From an uncultured Gammaproteobacteria bacterium (GTDB taxonomy: Bacteria > Pseudomonadota > Gammaproteobacteria > Steroidobacterales > Woeseiaceae), in the NCBI GenBank assembly GCA_938003715.1, contig CALKYK010000242.1, forward strand, positions 1 to 7,944: 7,944 nucleotides of DNA. Direction: 5' to 3'. Shown here piece by piece: positions 1 through 6,092 of the stretch. Position 1 is the first letter of the stretch. Each line of letters begins with the position of its first letter. The notes under the pieces are model-generated. The model ran no database searches, was not told the origin of the DNA, and saw only the letters and a program-made list of their open reading frames with translations. A program made the position numbers and the translations under genes.

Positions 1-1246
1 GCCAGTGCTGCGCCTTGACGATTGTCGTGTGGATATCCTCGATCGAGCTGCGCGGGGAACTCAGGATGAGGGAGAGAAAGGGCTTCAATGCGAGGTCGGT
101 GGCCGCCGCGAGATTGCGCTCGATATGAGGATAGATCTGCGCCTTGTTGAATTCGGCAAGGACGTTGCGCGAGAAGCTTTCGACACCGAAACCGAGTACG
201 CGGAAGCCGGCCGCTTTCATCAGCTCGAGGCGTTTGCCGTTCATCGCGTCGATGCGGTTCGTGCTGATGAAATTCAGGTGAGGGGGGAAGCGCCCGTTTC
301 GTTTGCCCTCGATGATTCCGTTGCAAAGCGGTTCGATGCGCTTGTCTTTCGTGAAAACGAAGATGTCGTCCTGCCAGATGATCGTGCGCACACCCGGCTG
401 TGCGGCGAGTACACGATCAATCATCGCGAGGCAGTCATCGGCATCGAGCCGCGTTACCTTCGCAACCTTGCCCTGAACTTCGTGCAGGAAGTTGGTCGAG
501 GAGCAGAACGTACACGCCATCGGACAGTAGTTGAGCGTTGCGATGCGCACCGCGCGGATCTCGGCGAGGCTCGCCTCGCGCGCCGCTTTCTCGCTGAGCG
601 CGTTGATCGCATACGCCTGTTCGAGGCGGCGCCAGTAATTTTCGAACGGCATCTGCTCGTACGGGGTACGCATCGTGGCATCGCGGAACGATTCGTAATC
701 GAGTGCGTAGCCGTGGATGCGGTGCGCGCCGCCATCTTTAAGCGGCACCGCGGTGGAGGGAACGCCCATCAACGGCTCGCCGCGCTGCAGCCGTTCGGCG
801 ATTTCCAGCAACGGCTGTTCACCTTCTCCGAGCACGACGAGGTCGAAGCCGCCGAGCTGCGCGACGAGACCGGGTTCGAAGGTCGCTTCCATGCCGCCAG
901 CGACCAGCAGTGCGTCCGGGCAGCCGCGTGCGGCGGCATTGACGAGTTCCAGGTCGAAACGGAGGGTCATACCGGTCGTGGACGAACCGATCACGTCCCA
1001 GTTGCGGCTTTTCAGAACCCTTGCCAGCGCGGCAGCGGGATCGCCGTCGCAGTTGTTCGGATCGAAGACTTCGGCGCAGTGGCCGCGATCGTTCAGGTAG
1101 CCGCAGAGGCGCCAGACGCCGAGCGGCGGGGCGAGAAAGGTGTACTCACCGGCGTGCGGGTCGTACGGGCCGATCAGCAGCACGTTGGTCGCGCGATGGC
1201 GCGGCGGACGCGCGTCGATTCGCGGCGCGCTTCGTGCATCCGGCAT
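1..1246 (-). CDS. B12-binding-domain radical SAM protein, C-terminus cut by window edge
   Basis: The first 415 residues are present; the gene continues past the left edge. Residues about 20-160 resemble the N-terminal cobalamin-binding Rossmann domain of B12-dependent radical SAM enzymes: a first strand NVLLIGPYDP, the segment APPLGVWRLCGYL, then VAGGMEAT and FDLVVLGEGEQPL. The radical SAM domain follows, with CPMACTFC giving the CxxxCxxC ligands of the 4Fe-4S cluster at C241, C245 and C248. Further typical segments are WQDDIF (291-296), LNFISTNR (324-331) and GFGVESFSRNVL (352-363). Members use S-adenosylmethionine to make a 5'-deoxyadenosyl radical, and many B12 forms methylate unactivated carbons, but the substrate cannot be read here. 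The start is firm: the ATG has GGAG seven bases upstream and an in-frame TGA two codons before it. It is transcribed divergently from the START-like gene. The family call is strong; the reaction is unknown. Confidence 0.9.
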   Translation of the reverse strand, partial: MPDARSAPRIDARPPRHRATNVLLIGPYDPHAGEYTFLAPPLGVWRLCGYLNDRGHCAEVFDPNNCDGDPAAALARVLKSRNWDVIGSSTTGMTLRFDLELVNAAARGCPDALLVAGGMEATFEPGLVAQLGGFDLVVLGEGEQPLLEIAERLQRGEPLMGVPSTAVPLKDGGAHRIHGYALDYESFRDATMRTPYEQMPFENYWRRLEQAYAINALSEKAAREASLAEIRAVRIATLNYCPMACTFCSSTNFLHEVQGKVAKVTRLDADDCLAMIDRVLAAQPGVRTIIWQDDIFVFTKDKRIEPLCNGIIEGKRNGRFPPHLNFISTNRIDAMNGKRLELMKAAGFRVLGFGVESFSRNVLAEFNKAQIYPHIERNLAAATDLALKPFLSLILSSPRSSIEDIHTTIVKAQHW

Positions 1247-1445
1247 AATTCAGCTCCGTTGTGCCCGTACGAAAGCCGAACCGGCGTGTCCCGCGCCGCG
1301 CGCAGCGGCGGCGGAAATTACTGGTCCAACTTGGTTCAGAATACGCAGGAACCCGCACAGGTACAGGGATTCGCGACAAAACTGTGACGTCGATCGGAAT
1401 TTCTGTTAAATGGGTGTGTCGCAGTCGGCAGGTCGCTGAAATGTC
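1247..1445. other. Divergent intergenic region, presumed promoters for both flanking genes
   Basis: These 199 bases separate the minus-strand radical SAM gene from the plus-strand START-like gene, so promoters for both should lie here. The half near 1320-1415 is more AT-rich than its surroundings. TTAAAT at 1406-1411 is a possible plus-strand -10 element, but the hexamer 17 bases upstream (TGTGAC, 1383-1388) is a poor -35. On the minus strand, TATTCT near 1340-1345 is an equally weak -10 candidate. A GC-rich hairpin is possible with CGCCGC at 1294-1299 pairing with GCGGCG at 1305-1310 over a five-base loop; it has no T-tract on either strand, so it is not a convincing terminator. No convincing small gene is seen. 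Confidence 0.5.
1254..1257 (-). promoter_or_regulatory. Ribosome binding site of the radical SAM gene
   Basis: On the minus strand the bases read GGAG, seven bases before the ATG at 1246. With the in-frame TGA immediately upstream, this fixes the start codon of the radical SAM gene. Confidence 0.65.
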
Positions 1446-2390
1446 ATGAGATTTCAGACTGTCACGAGGCATGCTTGCAGTTTTTTCGAGCCCGGCGTAG
1501 AGGGCCCCGGCGGCGTCGTCACACGCCGCCGCAGGAGCGGCGCAATCGCCATCCTGCTGCTGCTGGCGCCGGCATTCCTGATCGCCGGCGGGCGCGACGA
1601 TGACCCCGGGGACTGGCTCGCTCGCTACGCGGCTCAGTCCGAATTCGACATTCCCGAAGTGTCGTCAAGACAGCACGCTGCGCTGCGGCTGGGCGACGGC
1701 GTCACGCGCTTCGCAGGTCAGGGCGACGGGCCTGATGTCGATGCGATGGCGGTGGTCGGCATGCAGGTCGTCGATGTGCCCCGACTGCTGATCTGGATGT
1801 CGCTTTTCGGCGGCGTGATCGAAGCGGATGACCGGCTGACGCGGGCGCTCCTGTCACGCGGCGAGCTCGGGTCCTACGTGCGCTATCAGCACGTCGACCT
1901 GCCGTGGCCATTTCGCGATCGGCACTGGGTAATCACCTGCGAGAAAAACCGCGCTCTGGCCGAATCCAGCAATGGGGCCATCTGGGAGCACTACTGGACG
2001 CTGACGCCGGACGGCCCGGCGTTGGCGCGAGCCGCGCTCGCAGACGGCAGGCTCGACGGGCTCGCGGCGAAAGATATGCGGCGGTCGGTTTATCTGCCCG
2101 CGAACCGCGGCGCGTGGACGCTGATTGAGCTCGACGTGGACCGAACGCTTGTCATCGCCGTATTCGACGTCGAACTCGGTGGCCTGATGCCGGACGCGCT
2201 GGTGCGGCGCTTCACGCGCATGCAGATGCGCCGAGCGCTCGACGTTGTGCACGACGCAGCGTTACGCGTGCACACCGACTATGATCCGTCGCGGACCGTG
2301 CACGACGGTTTCGGCCGCGTCATCGGTACCGATGCCATCCAGCTTGCGTCAGTACGATTGGCAGGCGCGGGGACGATGCCGCAACGCTGA
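1446..2390 (+). CDS. START/SRPBCC-like lipid-binding-fold protein with N-terminal hydrophobic segment
   Basis: The product is 314 residues. Residues 27-30 are four arginines, followed by the hydrophobic run 33-47 (AIAILLLLAPAFLIA), which reads as a signal peptide or membrane anchor, so the rest is probably periplasmic. Residues about 55-275 resemble START domains: a YVRYQHVDLPWPFRDRHWVI stretch (144-163), a GAWTLIELD strand (222-230), then VELGGLMPDALVRRF (242-256) leading into a long C-terminal helix. START domains form a hydrophobic cavity that binds lipids, sterols or aromatic ligands; nothing here identifies the ligand. No other in-frame ATG, GTG or TTG is seen before the hydrophobic segment, so ATG 1446 is used. 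No good Shine-Dalgarno precedes it, and the roughly 26 residues before the arginines make an unusually long leader. ppgK follows after 66 bases. The domain call is moderate; the biological role is unknown. Confidence 0.72.
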   Translation: MRFQTVTRHACSFFEPGVEGPGGVVTRRRRSGAIAILLLLAPAFLIAGGRDDDPGDWLARYAAQSEFDIPEVSSRQHAALRLGDGVTRFAGQGDGPDVDAMAVVGMQVVDVPRLLIWMSLFGGVIEADDRLTRALLSRGELGSYVRYQHVDLPWPFRDRHWVITCEKNRALAESSNGAIWEHYWTLTPDGPALARAALADGRLDGLAAKDMRRSVYLPANRGAWTLIELDVDRTLVIAVFDVELGGLMPDALVRRFTRMQMRRALDVVHDAALRVHTDYDPSRTVHDGFGRVIGTDAIQLASVRLAGAGTMPQR

Positions 2391-2443
2391 CGCGTTTTTC
2401 GCGCATCGCCGGCCAGAAGTTGACCGGCAACAGCAGAGCCTTC

Positions 2444-2447
2444 AGGA
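2444..2447 (+). promoter_or_regulatory. Ribosome binding site of ppgK
   Basis: AGGA lies nine bases before ATG 2457. The protein begins directly with the phosphate-binding strand (SVLGIDVGGSGIKG), which supports this start over any longer reading. Confidence 0.5.
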
Positions 2448-2456
2448 TCGATCGCC

Positions 2457-3197
2457 ATGGCCAGCGTGCTCGGCATCGACGTCGGCGGCTCCGGCATCAA
2501 GGGGGCGGTCGTCGACACGGAATCCGGCGAACTCGAAAGCGATCGCGAACGCATTGCCACGCCGCAGCCCTCGACGCCGGAACGGGTCGCCGAAGTCGTC
2601 GCCGAAATCGCCGGCCGCTTCGACAGTCACGGCCCGATCGGCGTCAGTTTCCCGACCGTCGTCATTCGCGGCCGCTCGACGACCGCCGGCAACATCGACC
2701 AGTCCTGGCGCGGCGTACAGACGGATGCGCTGTTGGCTGACGCCATCGGCCGCCCGGTAAGCGTCCTGAACGATGCCGACGCCGCCGGCGTCGCGGAAAT
2801 GCGCCTCGGCGCGGGACGTGGCCTGTCGGGCATGGTGGTGATGATCACGATTGGCACCGGGCTCGGCAGCGGCGTGTTTTACGACGGCGTGCTCGTCCCG
2901 AATATCGAGCTCGGCCGGATACTCGGCAAGGATGGCCGGCCGATCGAGTACTACGCGGGTGACAGGGCGCGCAAGGCGGAGGAGCTCGACTGGCCGGAAT
3001 GGGGGAAGCGCTTCGATTTTTTCCTGCGCCACGTCGTGCGTACCCATTCGCCCGATCATTTCATCCTTGGCGGCGGAGCGTGCAAGCACTTCGATCGGTT
3101 CCGCGAATCCTTAAGCGTCGAGACGCCGATCGTCGTCGCGCGTTATCGCAACAATGCCGGCATTGTCGGCGCGGCACTGGCGGCCGCCGAACACTGA
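2457..3197 (+). CDS. ppgK: Polyphosphate glucokinase (ROK family)
   Basis: The 246-residue length and whole layout match polyphosphate glucokinase, which phosphorylates glucose to glucose-6-phosphate using polyphosphate (often also ATP) in the cytoplasm. The phosphate-1 loop GIDVGGSGIKGAVVD is at 6-20. RIATPQPSTPE follows, then GVSFPTVV (62-69). NIDQSW (79-84) aligns with the family's NVDKSW. LNDADAAGVAE (104-114) contains the presumed catalytic base D106. TIGTGLGSG (131-139) is the phosphate-2 loop, and the adenosine-type motif GGGACK is at 205-210. The C-terminal NNAGIVGAALAA is typical. The zinc-binding cysteine motif of ATP-dependent ROK glucokinases is absent, as expected for this group. 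One oddity is that the sugar-contacting ELGH motif reads ELGR (151-154) and the following segment departs from the family pattern. The gene lies 66 bases after the START-like gene and 22 bases before the amidohydrolase ATG, so co-transcription is plausible. Confidence 0.88.
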   Translation: MASVLGIDVGGSGIKGAVVDTESGELESDRERIATPQPSTPERVAEVVAEIAGRFDSHGPIGVSFPTVVIRGRSTTAGNIDQSWRGVQTDALLADAIGRPVSVLNDADAAGVAEMRLGAGRGLSGMVVMITIGTGLGSGVFYDGVLVPNIELGRILGKDGRPIEYYAGDRARKAEELDWPEWGKRFDFFLRHVVRTHSPDHFILGGGACKHFDRFRESLSVETPIVVARYRNNAGIVGAALAAAEH

Positions 3198-3219
3198 AGT
3201 GGTTAAGCCGGCGCGACGT

Positions 3220-4998
3220 ATGAACGACAAGCTAAATCGGGCGAAAGCTGCCCCTCATCGGTCGCCCACGGCGGCGGTGGCTCTGTTTGTACTGGCGCTG
3301 CAGAACGCGTGCGCGCCTCCGGCTGGTGAAGCGCCGCCCGAACTCATCCTGTACAACGCTCACGTCATGACGATGGACGCTTCCGCTACCGTTGCCGAGG
3401 CGATCGCCGTCGACGGACGGGAAATCGTCGCGATCGGCTCGAGCGATGATGTCCGCCGGCTCGCCGGCCCTGAGACAGAACTGGTCGATGCCGGCGGCAA
3501 CAGCGTAACCCCCGGCATCATCGATACACACAATCATTTTGCATGGGCCGTATCGAGCAACCTGGCACAGCTCGAACTCGAGTATCCCGCCGTCACTCGC
3601 ATCGACGACGTGCGCGAACAGCTGCGGGCCGCGGTTGCCGCGGAACCGCCCGGCACCTGGATCACCGGCTGGCGCTGGGACGCGGCCAAACTTGCCGAGC
3701 AGCGCGACATCGTTGCGGCGGACCTCGACGACCTGTCCCCTGATCATCCCGTGTGGCTGGGGCACACGTCGGGCCACTACGGCGTCGCCAACTCGCGAGC
3801 CATGTCGCTGGCCGGTATCGACGCGGACATGCCGGATCCGGACGGCGGCGTCATTGCACGCGATGCGGATGGCATCCCGACCGGCATCCTGACCGACCAG
3901 GCGATGGACCTGATCAACGCGGTGCTGCCGCCGGCGACGACGGACGACTACGTCGAGGCGATCACGCGCTACGTCGGCGACCTGAGCGCAGAGGGCATCA
4001 CGGCGATCAAGGACCCGGAGATCTACCAGGCCCATTACGACGCCTACCGGACGGTCGAGCGTAATGGCGACCTGACCGTGCGCGTGTTCACGTTGTGGCG
4101 CGCGCCGGATACGTTGCCGGACGCGGTGGCGCTCAGGGACCGCATCGCGCCGTTTACCGCGCCGCAGCAGCAGGACGGGTCCGCCCTGGTCGTGTCGGGT
4201 GGTGTCAAGATCTACGTCGACGGCAGCGGCACTGCCCGCACTGCGTGGATGCACGACGACTGGAACCGGGATTTCACCGGTCTCGATGCCGGTAATACCG
4301 GGCTGACCTATCTCGACCCGCCGCTGCTCGAGGCGCAGATTCGCCTGTTCCACGAAGCCGGCATTCACATCGGCACGCACGCTATCGGCGATCGCGCGAT
4401 CGATTTTACGCTTGACACCTACGCGCAGGTTCTCGAGGACAGGCCGACGTACGGGCTGCGGCACAGCATCATTCACTGCAACCTGCCGACCGGGCACGCG
4501 CTTGAACTGATGCTGCACCTGCAGCGCATGCATGACGCGGCCTACCCGGAAGTGCAGCCGGCGTTCCTGTGGTGGATCGGCGACGTCTATGTCGCCAACT
4601 TCGGCCCGGAGCGCAGTCGCCGGGTCCTGCCGCTCAGGACGTTCGGCGAGCGCGGTATCCGCTGGGCCGGCAGCTCCGACTACGACGTCTCGCCTTACGC
4701 GCCGCGGCACGCGTTCCGGGCGGCACTGACCCGCGAGCCGATGCTCGGCACCTGGGGCGACACGCCCTGGGGCAGCGAAGAATCGGTTCCGCTGCATGAA
4801 ACGCTGCGCGCCTACACGGCAACCGCGTCGCGGCAGGTGTTTCTCGAACACCGTATCGGAACGCTCGAGACCGGGAAGCTCGCCGACATCGTGCTGTGGA
4901 ACCAAAACCTGGACGAAACGTCCGCCGACGAACTGGACCGGCTCCGGGCCGTATTGACGATGATGAACGGGCGCATCGTCCATCGCGCCGGCGAATGA
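3220..4998 (+). CDS. YtcJ-like metal-dependent amidohydrolase, probable lipoprotein
   Basis: The product from ATG 3220 is 592 residues; the family is usually about 540. Residues 17-31 are a hydrophobic leader ending LQNAC, suggesting lipid attachment at C31, although Q and N at -3 and -2 make a poor lipobox. The mature part begins with the amidohydrolase beta segment (ELILYNAHVMTMD). VTPGIIDTHNHF (96-107) carries the metal-binding HxH at H104 and H106. SGGVKIYVDGSGTART (326-341) holds K330 at the usual metal-bridging lysine position. THAIGDRAID (386-395) and RHSIIHC (414-420) supply further histidines, and GSSD ends in D487. LETGKLADIVLW (549-560) is the usual C-terminal closing strand. Relatives include N-substituted formamide deformylase; the substrate here is not known. 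GTG 3199 is an in-frame alternative start; neither start has a strong Shine-Dalgarno. The gene follows ppgK by 22 bases and ends 22 bases before a convergent gene. Confidence 0.85.
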   Translation: MNDKLNRAKAAPHRSPTAAVALFVLALQNACAPPAGEAPPELILYNAHVMTMDASATVAEAIAVDGREIVAIGSSDDVRRLAGPETELVDAGGNSVTPGIIDTHNHFAWAVSSNLAQLELEYPAVTRIDDVREQLRAAVAAEPPGTWITGWRWDAAKLAEQRDIVAADLDDLSPDHPVWLGHTSGHYGVANSRAMSLAGIDADMPDPDGGVIARDADGIPTGILTDQAMDLINAVLPPATTDDYVEAITRYVGDLSAEGITAIKDPEIYQAHYDAYRTVERNGDLTVRVFTLWRAPDTLPDAVALRDRIAPFTAPQQQDGSALVVSGGVKIYVDGSGTARTAWMHDDWNRDFTGLDAGNTGLTYLDPPLLEAQIRLFHEAGIHIGTHAIGDRAIDFTLDTYAQVLEDRPTYGLRHSIIHCNLPTGHALELMLHLQRMHDAAYPEVQPAFLWWIGDVYVANFGPERSRRVLPLRTFGERGIRWAGSSDYDVSPYAPRHAFRAALTREPMLGTWGDTPWGSEESVPLHETLRAYTATASRQVFLEHRIGTLETGKLADIVLWNQNLDETSADELDRLRAVLTMMNGRIVHRAGE

Positions 4999-5020
4999 CG
5001 GTGCCCTTCCGTTGCGGTTG

Positions 5021-6022
5021 CTACTGCGCGTTGTTGCGTAGCCCGGCGAGGCCCGCTGCTGCATAGATTCGGTCGAGCAGGCGCTGCTGGCGCAGCAAGG
5101 CATTACCCTCTGTCGGCAGCGCCTCGCCTGTCTGCAGCGCACGCACGACTGCATCGAGCTGGTAGAAATAGGTGCTGACCCGATTGATCGCGGCCGACTC
5201 CGTCTCACCGCCGCAGTCGATCGTCAGCGTGCTGCCGAGCTGCGGCGCGAGCGGATTGTCGAAGCGGATCTCGCCGTCGTCGCCAACGACCCTGAGCCCC
5301 ATGCGGCGGGTCTCGCTCATCGCCATCGACGCCTCGAGTGTCGCTTCCAATCCGTCAGCGAAGCGCAGCGTCGCGATCAGGCGTTCATCGACGCCGCGCG
5401 GCGTCAATTCCGCTTCGGCGTCGACGGACACGGGCTCTTCCGCCGTCGACATCAGTGTCCAGGACAGCGGGTAGCAGCCGAGGTCCATGAACGCGCCGCC
5501 GCCCGTTTCCGGCAGGTGACGGATCTCGCGTCCGTCGTCGTCGTCGATCGGTGCGCAAAAATGCGCCTCGATGCGGCGCAGGCGACCGATGCGCTCCGCG
5601 CCGAGCCAGGCAAGATAAGTTTCGAACGCCGGATGATAGCGATAGTGAAACGCCTCGATGAGACGGCGCCCGTTCCGTTTCGCGGCCTCCAGCATGGCTT
5701 CGACCTCGCCCGCGTTCATCGCCAGCGGCTTTTCGCAGAGAACGTGCTTGCCGGCGTCCAGCGCGCGGATTGTCCACTCCGCATGCAGGTTTATCGGCAG
5801 CGGGTTGTACACAATGTCGACCTCGGGATCGTCGACGAGCGCTTCGTAGCCGTCCCGAACCTGCGCGAGGCCGTGCAGGTCCGCAAATTCGCGGGCCCTG
5901 GCCGGGTCACGCGCGGCGACGGCAGAAAGCTGCACTGCGCCGTGTACTCGCGCCGGGTGGACCAGCGCCGGCGGAGCAATTCGCGCGGCGCCCAGGCAGC
6001 CTATGCGAAGTCTGGCCTCCAT
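5021..6022 (-). CDS. Gfo/Idh/MocA family NAD(P)-dependent oxidoreductase
   Basis: The product is 333 residues, normal for the family. The N-terminal Rossmann fold begins RIGCLGAARIAPPAL (6-20), followed by VAARDPARAREFA (35-47). VDIVYNPLPINLHAEW (68-83) and GKHVLCEKPLAMN (91-103) are classical; K98 of EKP is the expected catalytic lysine. The C-terminal domain has ETGGGAFMDLGCYPLSW (172-188) with D180 and Y184 at the positions usual in the dihydrodiol dehydrogenase and NADP-xylose dehydrogenase branch, where tyrosine replaces the histidine of inositol dehydrogenases. The likely reaction is reversible oxidation of a sugar or a trans-dihydrodiol with NADP, but specificity cannot be read. ATG 6022 is chosen because it sits five codons before the Rossmann strand; the frame stays open upstream to 6121, but that extension would run into dusA. 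GTG 6043 is an alternative; neither has a clear Shine-Dalgarno. It converges with the amidohydrolase and diverges from dusA. Confidence 0.87.
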   Translation of the reverse strand: MEARLRIGCLGAARIAPPALVHPARVHGAVQLSAVAARDPARAREFADLHGLAQVRDGYEALVDDPEVDIVYNPLPINLHAEWTIRALDAGKHVLCEKPLAMNAGEVEAMLEAAKRNGRRLIEAFHYRYHPAFETYLAWLGAERIGRLRRIEAHFCAPIDDDDGREIRHLPETGGGAFMDLGCYPLSWTLMSTAEEPVSVDAEAELTPRGVDERLIATLRFADGLEATLEASMAMSETRRMGLRVVGDDGEIRFDNPLAPQLGSTLTIDCGGETESAAINRVSTYFYQLDAVVRALQTGEALPTEGNALLRQQRLLDRIYAAAGLAGLRNNAQ

Positions 6023-6052
6023 GAGGTCAAGCTTAACCGACACGCGCGCTGT

Positions 6053-6063
6053 GGATTGAATCC
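6053..6063. repeat. Short perfect inverted repeat GGATT-G-AATCC
   Basis: Two five-base arms flank a single central G inside the 70-base region between the oxidoreductase gene and dusA. It overlaps the candidate -35 element of dusA, so a regulator binding here could act on that promoter. An 11-base palindrome can easily arise by chance, and no regulator gene is nearby. Confidence 0.3.
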
Positions 6064-6084
6064 GCGACGCCGCAACGGGACAAT
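6056..6084 (+). promoter_or_regulatory. Candidate sigma-70 promoter of dusA
   Basis: TTGAAT (6056-6061) and GACAAT (6079-6084) each match four of six consensus bases and are separated by exactly 17 bases. Transcription would be expected to start near 6091, about two bases before the dusA ATG at 6093. That would make an almost leaderless message and would fit the poor Shine-Dalgarno. It is predicted from sequence only. Confidence 0.38.
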
Positions 6085-6092
6085 TCCCGGCG

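Noticed and set aside
1294..1310. GC-rich hairpin in the divergent region as a terminator
   Set aside because: No T-tract follows on either strand, and neither flanking gene ends there; it is more likely chance pairing in GC-rich DNA.
5..1387. 460-codon open frame on the plus strand
   Set aside because: It is antisense to the radical SAM gene, whose frame carries the CxxxCxxC motif, a good ribosome site and a recognisable fold. The plus-strand translation shows no known domain and is arginine- and glutamate-rich, as expected from an opposite frame of GC-rich coding DNA.
2408..2430. GCCGG/CCGGC inverted repeat between the START-like gene and ppgK as a terminator
   Set aside because: The loop is long, the stem short and no T-tract follows, so read-through into ppgK seems more likely than termination.
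2442..3089. 215-codon minus-strand open frame opposite ppgK
   Set aside because: The plus strand encodes a complete polyphosphate glucokinase; the opposite frame has no domain features.
3232..5208. 658-codon open frame on the minus strand
   Set aside because: It covers the amidohydrolase gene in antisense and runs into the oxidoreductase gene. The translation is arginine- and valine-rich with no recognisable motif, whereas the plus-strand frame has all the metal-binding motifs.
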